Assembly: GCA_947503275.1 (NCBI GenBank)
Contig: CANNCZ010000002.1
Span: forward strand, 124,001 to 188,000
DNA: 64,000 bases
Reading direction: 5' to 3'
DNA from: an uncultured Erythrobacter sp.
Lineage (GTDB): Bacteria > Pseudomonadota > Alphaproteobacteria > Sphingomonadales > Sphingomonadaceae
How positions within the stretch are numbered: position 1 is the first letter of the stretch; the number at the start of each line of letters is the position of its first letter. The position numbers and the translations under genes were made by a program. The notes under the pieces are model-generated. The model was not told the DNA's origin, did no database searches, and saw nothing but the letters and a program-made list of their open reading frames with translations. Below are positions 17,568 through 25,826 of the stretch, one piece after another.

Positions 17568-19115
17568 GTGAGTTGGCAAAAAGAACTCGAAGAACTGCGC
17601 GCACGCGAGGCGCTCGCCGAAGAAATGGGCGGCTCCGAAAAGGTCGCGCGCCAGCATTCTCGCGGAAAGATGGATGCGCGCGCTCGGCTCGCGGCATTGT
17701 GCGACCCCGGCTCCTTTCGCGAGATCGGCAAGATTGCGGGCAAGGGTCACTATGACGAAAACGGCGATCTGACCGGCGTCACCCCTGCCCCGTTCCTCTT
17801 TGGCAAAGCAACCGTGCATGGCCGCCCTGTGGTCGCAACCGCAGACGACTTCACCATTCGCGGCGGCGCTGCGGATGCCGGCATCAAGCGCAAGATGGTG
17901 CAGGCCGAACAGATGGCGCATGAGCTAAAGCTGCCCATCATCAAGATGATCGATGGCACGGGCGGCGGCGGCTCTGTCAAAACGTTCGAGCAAATCGGCG
18001 CGACCTATATTCCGGCGGTTCCGGGCTGGGGTGATACGGTTAAAAACCTCGATACCGTGCCCGTGGTGGCGCTCGCGCTTGGCCCGACAGCTGGACTGGG
18101 AGCCGCGCGCATTGTCGCAAGCCATTATTCGATCATGGTGCGCGGGCTTTCCCAGCTATTTGCCGCTGGCCCCGCCGTCGTTGATGGACTTGGCGATGCT
18201 TACAAAAGCGCAGCTGACCACCAACAGGCGAAGGAAGAGCTGGGCGGCGTCGACATTCACACACGCAATGGCGTGGTCGATGATGAGGTCGCAAGCGAGG
18301 CCGAAGCCTTTGCCCGTGCGCGCCACTTTCTGAGCTTTATGCCCGAACATGTCGGCCAGCTTGCCCGCCGCGCTGAGTGCACTGACCCGGTCGACAGGCG
18401 CGAGGAAGCCTTGTTGGATTTGGTCCCGCGCGAATCCAACAAAGTCTATTCAATGAGGCAATGCCTTGCGGCGGTGTTTGATCAACAAACTGTCTTTGAG
18501 ATCGGCAAAAACTGGGGCCGCGCTGCGATCACTGCGCTGGCCCGGCTCGATGGTTATCCGGTTGCCGTCATCGCGAGCGACCCCAGCTATCTGGGGGGAT
18601 CATGGGAGGCGAAAACCAGCGAAAAGGTCGAGCGTTTCGTCAAACTCGCCGACCAGTTCCGCCTGCCGATCGTGCACTTGGTCGACAATCCCGGATTTAT
18701 GATCGGCAAGGAAGCGGAATTGGCGGGTACGATCCGCTACGGCGTGCAAGCGATGAACGCGATTTACAAAGCGACCGTGCCGCTCGCCAGCATTGTCATG
18801 CGCCGCGCCTATGGCATTGCCGGCAGCGCGATGAGCAATGCGGATCTGTACCAATATCGCTTTTGCTGGCCGAGCGGCGACTGGGGCAGCCTGCCCATCG
18901 CTGGCGGGCTGGAGGTCGCTTATAAGTCTGATCTTGAGGCTGCTGATGATCCGGCTGCAAAGCTGGAGGAAATCAGGGCGCGGCTCGACAAAGTGACATC
19001 ACCGTTCCGCTCAGCCGAAATGTTCAATGTCGAGGATATTATCGACCCGCGCGACACGCGGCCTTTGCTTTGCGAGTTTGCTGAATTGGCGTGGCGGAAA
19101 CTGGAAAGCGAATAG
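17568..19115 (+). CDS. Acyl-CoA carboxylase beta subunit (carboxyltransferase)
   Basis: A 515-residue carboxyltransferase with N and C crotonase-like halves, the partner of the preceding biotin subunit. It transfers CO2 from carboxybiotin to an acyl-CoA. Signature stretches include the N-half IDGTGGGG and ALGPTAGLGAARI, and the C-half VIASDPSYLGG, VDNPGFMIG and MRRAYGIAGSAM. The start is GTG with a purine-rich Shine-Dalgarno inside the repeat arm. The sequence resembles PCC-beta/MCC-beta but lacks neighbours from Leu or propionate pathways, so the substrate is left open. Confidence 0.9.
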   Translation: MSWQKELEELRAREALAEEMGGSEKVARQHSRGKMDARARLAALCDPGSFREIGKIAGKGHYDENGDLTGVTPAPFLFGKATVHGRPVVATADDFTIRGGAADAGIKRKMVQAEQMAHELKLPIIKMIDGTGGGGSVKTFEQIGATYIPAVPGWGDTVKNLDTVPVVALALGPTAGLGAARIVASHYSIMVRGLSQLFAAGPAVVDGLGDAYKSAADHQQAKEELGGVDIHTRNGVVDDEVASEAEAFARARHFLSFMPEHVGQLARRAECTDPVDRREEALLDLVPRESNKVYSMRQCLAAVFDQQTVFEIGKNWGRAAITALARLDGYPVAVIASDPSYLGGSWEAKTSEKVERFVKLADQFRLPIVHLVDNPGFMIGKEAELAGTIRYGVQAMNAIYKATVPLASIVMRRAYGIAGSAMSNADLYQYRFCWPSGDWGSLPIAGGLEVAYKSDLEAADDPAAKLEEIRARLDKVTSPFRSAEMFNVEDIIDPRDTRPLLCEFAELAWRKLESE

Positions 19116-19123
19116 CCAATCCC

Positions 19124-20383
19124 TTAGCAGGACGTCATCTTTGTCGGTCCCTTAACCGCGTCTGGCGGGCCGAACAATTTGCCCTTCTCGCTGAACAAAA
19201 CCAACAAAAGGCACGCAATCCCGCTCGCCAACAACGCCAGAGCCAATGGGCGTGCAGTGCCATCAAACGAATAGCCAATCAGCCCGCCCAGCAGCGCAGC
19301 GGTCGTCATGCGCACAAATCCGTGCATCGAGCTGGCCGCGCCCGCAATTGAGAAAAACGGGTTCATGGCAATCGCGCCAAAATTGCTGCCGATAAAGCCG
19401 AGCAACATCATGTTGATCGCCATCAGTGGCACAAAATGCCACAATTGCTCGTCCGGCTGGAACGCGAACCAGACCTGCAATCCGGCGACCGCGATAAAGG
19501 CGAAGAGCGCCGAATGGCTGACCCGGCGTGCGCCAAACCGCTCAACAATGCGCGAATTGGACCAGCTGGCGACCGCCATCGACCCGGCACAAATGCCAAA
19601 CACTATTGGGAAGATGTCAGCGGCGTCGAAGGTTTCGCTGATCAATTGCTGCGATGAATTGATAAACCCGAACAAGGCGCCAAACACCAGCGAACTGCCC
19701 AGAACATATCCGGTCACGCTGGGCATGCCGAGCGCGCGGCCCATATTGCCCGCAATCACGCGCGGGCGGATCGCTTGGCGGTTTTCCTCTGTCAGGCTTT
19801 CGGGAAGGCGGAAGTGGACCCAAGCCCCAACCGCGATGCCCATCAACGACATGGCCACAAAGATCGCGCGCCAATCCGCAACCAGCAAGATCAGCTCACC
19901 AATGCTGGGCGCGATGGCGGGTACCATCAGGAATATGACGAAGATCAGGCTCATCATGCGGGCCATTTTGTCGCCGCCCACCCGGTCACGAATAATCGCC
20001 GGGGGGAGCGCAACAATGCCAGCACCGAAAAAGCCCTGTGTCGCGCGGATCGCGATCAGCATTTCGTAGCTGGTCACCAATGCGCAGGCGAGCGAGAGCG
20101 CGATATAGACCGCAATCGATCCCAGCAAAATGGGCCGCCGTCCGAACCTGTCTGCCAATGCGCCGGGAACCAGCGCGCCAATTCCCGCAGTGAGCAGATA
20201 GATGCCGATCACGAATTGCCGGTCATTGCCGCCGACAGCTAGGTCCGCGGCCATCTCATCCAGAGCGGGCAGCATCGCATCAATGCCAAACGCCTGAAGC
20301 GCCATAAGCATCGCCATCATCCAAATCAGCTCGGTTTCGCCAAGCTGTCTGGTTGGGCTGGAAGGGTGCGCAGCGGTTGCCAT
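19124..20383 (-). CDS. MFS transporter, Bcr/CflA-type multidrug exporter
   Basis: A 419-residue inner-membrane antiporter of the major facilitator superfamily with about 12 hydrophobic segments. The DHA1 motif after the second helix reads GALADRFGRRPILLGS (consensus G.L.DR.GRR). TM1 contains FGIDAMLPALDEMAADL, typical of the Bcr/CflA branch, which exports bicyclomycin, chloramphenicol or similar compounds. The start is moved to 20383 because the ORF-track N-terminus is unlike the family. It is divergent from dinB and converges with the carboxylase gene at 8 nt. Confidence 0.87.
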   Translation of the reverse strand: MATAAHPSSPTRQLGETELIWMMAMLMALQAFGIDAMLPALDEMAADLAVGGNDRQFVIGIYLLTAGIGALVPGALADRFGRRPILLGSIAVYIALSLACALVTSYEMLIAIRATQGFFGAGIVALPPAIIRDRVGGDKMARMMSLIFVIFLMVPAIAPSIGELILLVADWRAIFVAMSLMGIAVGAWVHFRLPESLTEENRQAIRPRVIAGNMGRALGMPSVTGYVLGSSLVFGALFGFINSSQQLISETFDAADIFPIVFGICAGSMAVASWSNSRIVERFGARRVSHSALFAFIAVAGLQVWFAFQPDEQLWHFVPLMAINMMLLGFIGSNFGAIAMNPFFSIAGAASSMHGFVRMTTAALLGGLIGYSFDGTARPLALALLASGIACLLLVLFSEKGKLFGPPDAVKGPTKMTSC

Positions 20384-20521
20384 ATCAGGGCCTTTGCCAA
20401 GCCCTTCGTCTGAAAACCACTCTTCTTTTCGCATGTGCACAAAATGATTGGCAGCAGCGATCGTTCCTTGCACGGCTCGTGGTGCTTTCTTCGCGGGCGC
20501 AAAGCCTCTATTTCATGCGCT

Positions 20522-21643
20522 ATGACCGCCGCCCCGTTCCCATCCGACAATGAAAATGAAGCCGCCGGTCTGCGCAAAATCATCCATGTCGATATGGACG
20601 CTTTCTTCGCCAGTGTGGAACAGCGCGATGACCCGGAATTGCGCGGCAAACCTGTCGCGGTAGGCGGCGCTGGCGGGCGCGGAGTGGTCGCGGCGGCGAG
20701 TTACGAAGCGCGCAAATTTGGCGTCAAAAGCGCCATGCCCTCTGTTACTGCAAAGCGATTATGCCCCGATCTGATCTTTGTGCGCCACCGCTTTGACGCA
20801 TATAAAGAGGCCAGCCGACAAATTCGCGCGATTTTTGAACATCACACCGAACATGTTGAACCGCTGAGCCTAGATGAGGCCTATCTTGATGTAACCGAGG
20901 ACAAGCTCGGTATCGGGTCGGCCACGCGAATTGCCGAACTGATCCGGCAGGAAATCCGCGCCAAGACACAGCTGACCGCGAGTGCAGGGGTCAGCTACAA
21001 CAAATTTCTCGCCAAAATCGCGAGCGACCAGAACAAGCCTGATGGAATGTGCATCATCCGCCCCGGTCAAGGCGCCGATTTTGTCGCCACTTTGCCGATC
21101 CGACGCTTTCACGGCGTGGGACCAAAGGCAGAAGAGAAGATGAAGCGGCACGGGATCGCAACGGGTGCAGATTTGGCGCTCAAAGACATCGATTTCTTGC
21201 GCGCCAATTTCGGCTCCTTCGCAGACTATCTCTACCGCGCCGCGCGCGGCATTGACCTGCGCCCGGTCCGTGCGCATCGGGTGCGCAAATCGGTGGGCGG
21301 AGAGCGCACGTTCAGCGAAGACATTTCCAGCGGAGCGCAATTGCGAGAAACGTTGGAGAACACGATCAGCTATGTCTGGGATAGCATTGAGCGCACCAAG
21401 TCACGCGGGCGCACTGTGACGTTGAAAATGAAGTTCACCGATTTTCAGAATATGACCCGCTCCAAGTCAGTCCCGCATTGGATTGAAGCAAGGGATGAAT
21501 TCGCGCAGCTTAGTCGCGAACTGCTTGAAGAAACTTTGCCATTGCCGATGCCGATCCGGTTGATGGGACTGACGCTGTCAAACCTTGATCACGGCGACGA
21601 GGAAGAAGCCCCTAAAGACAGCGCTCAGCTATCGTTGTTGTGA
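20522..21643 (+). CDS. dinB: DNA polymerase IV (Y-family translesion polymerase)
   Basis: A 373-residue error-prone polymerase. The palm motif HVDMDAFFASVE gives the first catalytic Asp, and SLDEAYLDVT gives the Asp-Glu pair. A helix-hairpin-helix thumb (FHGVGPKAEEKM) and the little-finger domain follow. The C-terminus ends QLSLL, a beta-clamp binding motif. The start at 20522 is chosen because the upstream reading frame lacks homology-like sequence. No LexA-type operator was recognised in the 138-nt divergent region. Confidence 0.93.
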   Translation: MTAAPFPSDNENEAAGLRKIIHVDMDAFFASVEQRDDPELRGKPVAVGGAGGRGVVAAASYEARKFGVKSAMPSVTAKRLCPDLIFVRHRFDAYKEASRQIRAIFEHHTEHVEPLSLDEAYLDVTEDKLGIGSATRIAELIRQEIRAKTQLTASAGVSYNKFLAKIASDQNKPDGMCIIRPGQGADFVATLPIRRFHGVGPKAEEKMKRHGIATGADLALKDIDFLRANFGSFADYLYRAARGIDLRPVRAHRVRKSVGGERTFSEDISSGAQLRETLENTISYVWDSIERTKSRGRTVTLKMKFTDFQNMTRSKSVPHWIEARDEFAQLSRELLEETLPLPMPIRLMGLTLSNLDHGDEEEAPKDSAQLSLL

Positions 21644-21649
21644 TCGGCG

Positions 21650-22138
21650 CTAGTCTTGCGGCCCGCGCGCACGCCACACTTCGATCCGGCGACGTGTTGT
21701 CTCGCCCAACGGCTCTGGCAGAGAATGCGAGGGGAAAAAGCGCGCCTCATCGACTTCGCGATTGTCGGGCTTTGGCTGCGCATTGCAGACAGCCGTGAAC
21801 AGGTGCGCGGTATGGGGAGAGCCTGACAATTCTTCATCTAATGTGCCCAGAGATGTGACGCTAGGCACGGTGATGCCGAGTTCCTCAGCCACTTCGCGCC
21901 GTGCGCAGTCCGCCGGATCCTCTCCCGGTTTCAAGCCACCACCCGGCAACGCCCAAACCGCCGGACCATAAGAATGGCGCAGCAACAGAACATCGCCCGA
22001 TAGATTGGTCAGCACCACGCTAACGCCCGCAATCGGCACCCCGCGCCACACCCGCCAGCGATGCCGCACTCTATGCGCGAAAGGCAGGATTGCCCTGTGC
22101 AAAGGGGCCGGCACAAGGCGCTCTATCAGGTGAAGCAT
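21650..22138 (-). CDS. NUDIX hydrolase
   Basis: A 162-residue pyrophosphohydrolase. The Nudix box is complete: GGGLKPGEDPADCARREVAEELGI fits GX5EX7REUXEEXGU. It hydrolyses nucleoside diphosphates linked to another moiety; the specific substrate is unknown. It overlaps the 3' end of the 6-phosphogluconolactonase gene by 13 nt, so translation is coupled. It converges with dinB, with 6 nt between the stops. Confidence 0.88.
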   Translation of the reverse strand: MLHLIERLVPAPLHRAILPFAHRVRHRWRVWRGVPIAGVSVVLTNLSGDVLLLRHSYGPAVWALPGGGLKPGEDPADCARREVAEELGITVPSVTSLGTLDEELSGSPHTAHLFTAVCNAQPKPDNREVDEARFFPSHSLPEPLGETTRRRIEVWRARGPQD

Positions 22139-22776
22139 GTGATTTGTGGTGCCTCGCCCTGCCCCATGGCCTCGGAGGCTTTTGCCTCGGCCAATAGACG
22201 CGCGACCGGTAAATCGCTGTCGCCCCTAGCCGCGGAATCGAAGACGGCGCGCTTTTCATCACCCCGGATAACGAAGACCAGCAAAGGCGCGTTAAGCAAT
22301 GCGGGGATAGTCAATGTGATGCGATCAAAAGGGGCCTCTGGTGGCAATGGATCAGGCGTCAGTGTGCGAACGGCGCATGGATCATCGGGTTGCGGATCCG
22401 TATTGGGAAATAGCGATGCAATATGACCATCGGCGCCCATGCCGAGCCATACCAAGGCAAAATCGGGCATCTCAGCGTCTTCGTGCAGCGCGACCACCGA
22501 GGCGCCCACCGGTTCGAATATGGCGCGCATTTTCCCGGTGTTGGAAGCCGCGTGGTCTTCGGGCACAATCCGGTCATCTGTTGGCCAGACGATGACCCGA
22601 GAAAAGTCGAGATCGCGTGTCACCAATTCCTCAAAAATCGGGAACGGGGTCGACCCACCCGGCACGGCAATCGTCAGATCGCTCGCGCTGGCCTCCAGAG
22701 CCCAGTCCAGATACGCCTCAAGCCGGTCTGCAATTTCTGGTGCATCCAAGCCATCAATAAAGTCGATGTTTTCCAT
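22126..22776 (-). CDS. pgl: 6-phosphogluconolactonase
   Basis: A 216-residue lactonase (DevB/SOL type) that hydrolyses 6-phosphogluconolactone in the oxidative pentose phosphate and Entner-Doudoroff pathways. It has AVPGGSTPFPIFEEL near the N-terminus, WPTDDRIVPEDHAASN in the middle and the GMGADGHIASLFP signature. The start at 22776 is supported by AGGAGA eight bases upstream; the ORF-track start lies before this Shine-Dalgarno. zwf and edd are not adjacent. Confidence 0.9.
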   Translation of the reverse strand: MENIDFIDGLDAPEIADRLEAYLDWALEASASDLTIAVPGGSTPFPIFEELVTRDLDFSRVIVWPTDDRIVPEDHAASNTGKMRAIFEPVGASVVALHEDAEMPDFALVWLGMGADGHIASLFPNTDPQPDDPCAVRTLTPDPLPPEAPFDRITLTIPALLNAPLLVFVIRGDEKRAVFDSAARGDSDLPVARLLAEAKASEAMGQGEAPQITCFT

Positions 22777-22803
22777 GCGATCTCCTGTCAGGACCGGCAT
22801 AGC

Positions 22804-22841
22804 AAAAGGGCCGCTCCCGGCTACCCGGAAACGGCCCTTTT
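22804..22841 (-). terminator. Terminator downstream of dps
   Basis: AAAAGGGCCG and CGGCCCTTTT form a perfect 10-bp inverted repeat. Read on the minus strand it ends in a T-run, directly 3' of the dps gene. It also works as a hairpin on the other strand. Confidence 0.78.
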
Positions 22842-22864
22842 GTATCTGTCAGTCGCGCTGAGAT

Positions 22865-23326
22865 TTAGCCCATGAGCGAGTTCAGGAACCAAACGCGTTC
22901 CTCTGCCATATCCGTCCAATCATCGATCAGACCGTCCGTGGCGTTATCGCCTGCGGCATCAGCTGTTTCTTTCATCGCCTTCAGACGTGCGACCATCGCG
23001 GCGTTGTCATCTCGCAGCTCGCGGATCATATCCTCGGCAGTCAGCGAAGCGCTGTCCTGATCCTTCACTTGCGTGTGCTGTGCGATCATTCCCACCGAGG
23101 TGATGGTATCGCCGCCCAGTTTACGGGTGCGCTCACCAATCGCGTCAATCTGGTCGCGGATCTCAATTGCCTGTTCGTCAAACAGCAAATGCAGGTCGCG
23201 GAAACGCGGGCCCTTCACGTGCCAGTGAAAGTTCTTGGTCTTCACATAAAGTGCAAAGTGATCGGCCAGCAGTGCGTTGATTTCTGCTACCATCTGGGTT
23301 GTCGAATTATTGTTGGGGTCAAGCAT
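22865..23326 (-). CDS. dps: Dps/ferritin-like DNA-protection protein
   Basis: A 153-residue ferritin-fold protein that would form a dodecamer, oxidise and store iron with H2O2 and protect DNA. The intersubunit ferroxidase ligands are in place: NFHWHVKGPRF, then HLLFDEQAIEIRDQID. Length is standard for Dps. A strong Shine-Dalgarno (AAAGGAGG) precedes the ATG. The 144-nt upstream region should hold its promoter; I could not identify an OxyR or Fur site with confidence. Confidence 0.92.
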   Translation of the reverse strand: MLDPNNNSTTQMVAEINALLADHFALYVKTKNFHWHVKGPRFRDLHLLFDEQAIEIRDQIDAIGERTRKLGGDTITSVGMIAQHTQVKDQDSASLTAEDMIRELRDDNAAMVARLKAMKETADAAGDNATDGLIDDWTDMAEERVWFLNSLMG

Positions 23327-23470
23327 TCTTGTCCTCCTTTATCAATGCTTTACAGCGCCAAAAGCCCGGGCGAACCAGGGAACGTGCGCCGTTGATGCGT
23401 TCACTAATACTACGCTCGGACCTTGAATTGGTTTCGAGAAAAATCAGTTCGCAGTGATCGTACAAAGCGA

Positions 23471-24034
23471 TTACAGGAATGTGTAACGAGCGTTCAAACC
23501 GATCACCAATGTCGCAAGAAACAAACAAACCCCAAAGCCAGCGCGGATCCAGCGCAGAGGGAACTTGCGCAATTGTGTGAGCCCAGCCGACCATCCGAGC
23601 GCTACCGCTGCAACGCCGCCGATAGCGCCACCGATCATCGCAGTCGTGGGATAGGTCGCTTCGGCGGCGAAGGCGAAGATAACAAAGCGCGCTGCATCTA
23701 TGATCTGGCGGAAAAACACGACAACTCCAATTGCGACAATGGAGCGGGTGGGTTCTTTCATCGATTTGATCTTAACTGGCCAGACCAATTCAACCGCCGC
23801 CGCTGCCAGTGCAAATGCGATAAGCATGTCGGCTGCGCGTTGAGGCAAGATGGCTGCTAAACTCGCCCCAAGATAGGCCATCACGCTTGCACTGATCACC
23901 GCACACAACATGCCCATGGCGAGGAGCGCCGTGGTCCGCCCTACGGCTTCTGTGAACTGCGCAATGATCAACTGCTCTCGCCCGCCAAGGGCAATTGCGA
24001 AGGTCAGCATCATACATAGCAAAAACGAGTCCAT
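23471..24034 (-). CDS. Six-helix membrane protein, possibly TMEM165/GDT1-related
   Basis: A 187-residue polytopic inner-membrane protein with about six hydrophobic helices in two similar halves (1-90 and 95-187). That architecture recalls the TMEM165/GDT1 (UPF0016) cation/proton exchanger family. The usual ExGDK motif at the end of helix 1 is not present; GGREQLIIAQF occupies that place, so transport by this mechanism is doubtful. Located upstream of dps in the same direction but separated by 144 nt. Confidence 0.5.
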   Translation of the reverse strand: MDSFLLCMMLTFAIALGGREQLIIAQFTEAVGRTTALLAMGMLCAVISASVMAYLGASLAAILPQRAADMLIAFALAAAAVELVWPVKIKSMKEPTRSIVAIGVVVFFRQIIDAARFVIFAFAAEATYPTTAMIGGAIGGVAAVALGWSAGLTQLRKFPLRWIRAGFGVCLFLATLVIGLNARYTFL

Positions 24035-24161
24035 AGCCCGCCCCTAGCACGCAGCTTTCACCTTGCCAGTCATGCAGGCGAGTTGTGCGGCAATTGGACA
24101 GGTGGCGCAGCTTTGTAAATCGGCCTAGCTTGACCCGAAACCAACAAACACTGGAGAGGCA

Positions 24162-24956
24162 ATGAAACTCGAACAAGGCATGGCCGCAATCGTTACAGGG
24201 GGCGCATCAGGATTGGGCCGAGCAAGTGCGGCGGCATTGGCCGAGCGTGGGCTGAAAGTCGCGATCTTCGACATCAACGACGGAGCGGGCGAGGAGCACG
24301 CTGCCGCGATTGGCGGCACATTCCACCATGTCGACATCATGGACGAGGCCTCTGCCATGGCGGGCTTCGAGGCCGCCCGCTCGGTCAACGGCCAAGAGCG
24401 CGTGACGGTCCACTGCGCAATGGCATCAAAACGCGGCAAGACGGTAGGCTATGACAAGGCAACGGGCGGGTATAAGCGCCTTTCGACCGAAGACTACGCG
24501 TTTGGAGCCGAGGGTATTCTGGTCGCCAGCTATCGCATTGCCAGTATCTCCGCTTTGGGGATGGCGAATTCCGAACCGCTCAACGCCGATGGCGAACGCG
24601 GTTCCATCACCCTTACGGCCAGTGTCGCAGCGCAAGACGGGCAAATTGGGCAAGTGACCTATGGTTCGTGCAAGTCCGGCGTGAACGGCCTCGTCCTGCC
24701 CATGGCGCGCGATCTGATGGAGCTGGGCATTCGGGTCAATTCAGTAATGCCGGGGATATTTGCGACACCATTGATGCTTGGTATGAAAGACCGCAATCCG
24801 CAAATGTGGGACCAGCTCAATGCGAGCGTACCCTTCCCCAAACGACTGGGAGAGCCCGAAGAATTTGCATCGCTGATCTGTGAGATCGCGAGCAATTCCT
24901 ATATCAACGGGCACCAGTTCCGATTGGATGGCGCGATTAGGATGCCGCCGAAATAA
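24162..24956 (+). CDS. SDR family NAD(P)-dependent oxidoreductase
   Basis: A 264-residue short-chain dehydrogenase/reductase with a Rossmann fold. The cofactor loop is TGGASGLG, with an acidic residue (FDIND) suggesting NAD. The active site has a Ser in TLTASVAAQ and YGSCK as the YxxxK motif. Overall it resembles type II 3-hydroxyacyl-CoA dehydrogenases. The usual NNAG stabilising motif is replaced by VHCAMASKRG. A GGAGAG Shine-Dalgarno precedes ATG. It is the last host gene before the prophage attachment site. Confidence 0.85.
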   Translation: MKLEQGMAAIVTGGASGLGRASAAALAERGLKVAIFDINDGAGEEHAAAIGGTFHHVDIMDEASAMAGFEAARSVNGQERVTVHCAMASKRGKTVGYDKATGGYKRLSTEDYAFGAEGILVASYRIASISALGMANSEPLNADGERGSITLTASVAAQDGQIGQVTYGSCKSGVNGLVLPMARDLMELGIRVNSVMPGIFATPLMLGMKDRNPQMWDQLNASVPFPKRLGEPEEFASLICEIASNSYINGHQFRLDGAIRMPPK

Positions 24957-24975
24957 GCGACTGTGCTTCGATCAT

Positions 24976-25027
24976 TGGAGCGGGTGAAGGGAATCGAACC
25001 CTCGTCGTCAGCTTGGGAAGCTAACCG
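24976..25027 (-). other. Phage attachment site: 3' half of tRNA-Gly(CCC)
   Basis: On the minus strand the sequence contains an anticodon arm TTAGC-TTCCCAA-GCTGA (anticodon CCC), a T-arm GAGGG-TTCGATT-CCCTT, the 3' acceptor strand CACCCGC, a discriminator T and CCA. The matching 5' acceptor GCGGGTG and the D-arm are absent from the expected interval. This is therefore a displaced 3' end, not a gene. The geometry predicts that the complete tRNA-Gly was rebuilt at the other prophage end, beyond 64000, next to the integrase. Confidence 0.88.
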
Positions 25028-25070
25028 CTAGGGGCATTTTTCCGATACAATCCATAGCTTTAAGTCAATC

Positions 25071-25103
25071 CTTTCGACGGAAAGCCCGTCGAAACTTTCG
25101 ACG
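25071..25103. repeat. Palindrome plus direct repeat next to the attachment site
   Basis: TTTCGACGG and CCGTCGAAA form a perfect 9-bp inverted repeat with a 5-nt loop (25072-25094), and CTTTCGACG recurs directly at 25095-25103. It lies between the att core and the last late gene. It could be a terminator for the late operon, though no T-run follows on the minus strand, or arm-type binding sites for integrase or excisionase. Confidence 0.55.
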
Positions 25104-25131
25104 CTGTTAAGCTTGGATCCGGGGCAAGTTT

Positions 25132-25437
25132 TCAATCCATGCCATCGGTGTCAGCGATATCGTTACTAATGATCGTGCATGCCGGCACTATCAGCGCCCT
25201 TAATTCGCCGTTCTCAGCGCGAAGGTCGATTGTTTCGGCGAGTAGTAGCCCGGCGTCCGTTCTCGCGTCTCCTGTGAGCTCTGTAACGCCGGTCTGAGCG
25301 GGGATATCGATTTCCGACACACAAGGCACCGGCGTTGGCACCTCAACTGATAGCGTGCGGATCCCGCCTTCGTCACGGCCGCAGCCGGCAAGAGCAAGTG
25401 CCATACAAAGTGCGATCGATGCAGCGAGTAGTTTCAT
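25132..25437 (-). CDS. Putative outer-membrane spanin lipoprotein (Rz1-like)
   Basis: A 101-residue lipoprotein with a signal peptide ending LALAGC, so Cys19 would be lipidated. It sits directly after an inner-membrane spanin candidate with a 4-nt overlap, the usual Rz/Rz1 order in phage lysis cassettes. Its role would be to link with the inner spanin and fuse the two membranes at lysis. The mature part has PTPVP and further prolines, as in many o-spanins. It is longer than lambda Rz1, and the assignment rests on position and topology. Confidence 0.65.
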   Translation of the reverse strand: MKLLAASIALCMALALAGCGRDEGGIRTLSVEVPTPVPCVSEIDIPAQTGVTELTGDARTDAGLLLAETIDLRAENGELRALIVPACTIISNDIADTDGMD

Positions 25438-25826
25438 TGGCGTGCCTCCATTACAAAATCAGGGGTCGAGCAATCGCAAGGATCCTCTGGCGCAAAGGCC
25501 TCCGCCATCGCGCGGATCTCTTCGGCTTGCGCGCGCATTGATGCAGACTTGGGCGCTTGCTTTTGGATTGCTGCGAGCTGAGCGACACGGGCGGCGCGGC
25601 CGGCACCCACAAACTTAGCCAGGTTCGCTTTTAGATCCTGCACCGATTGGCGCGTGACCGCGTGCGTTGCGCGTTCGGCCGCAACCAAATTGCGCTGCAC
25701 CTCTCGATCGTCACTGATCGCATCAGCTCGCCACATGACAAGCGCCAGGGCGATAACGAGGGCGGCAATGACGCCGCCCCCGATCTTCATCATCAGCGGC
25801 GCTGCGATATTGGGAAGCAAGCTCAC
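25434..25826 (-). CDS. Putative inner-membrane spanin (Rz-like)
   Basis: A 130-residue protein with one N-terminal membrane segment (about 14-31, GGGVIAALVIALALVMW) and a long periplasmic helix rich in Ala, Gln and Arg that is likely a coiled coil. This is the i-spanin topology. The GTG start at 25826 overlaps the stop of the Tad2 gene (GTGA), and the 3' end overlaps the lipoprotein gene. The ORF-track N-terminus upstream of the GTG is not needed. Two Cys near the C-terminus (DPCDCS) may cross-link. Confidence 0.65.
   Translation of the reverse strand: MSLLPNIAAPLMMKIGGGVIAALVIALALVMWRADAISDDREVQRNLVAAERATHAVTRQSVQDLKANLAKFVGAGRAARVAQLAAIQKQAPKSASMRAQAEEIRAMAEAFAPEDPCDCSTPDFVMEARQ

Noticed and set aside
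23327-23470. EcfG stress-sigma promoter upstream of dps
   Set aside because: GAAC and CGTT elements occur, but the 14-nt spacing is shorter than the usual 16-17 nt.
24976-25060. A complete tRNA gene
   Set aside because: The 5' acceptor strand GCGGGTG and D-arm are not found upstream of the anticodon arm on the minus strand.
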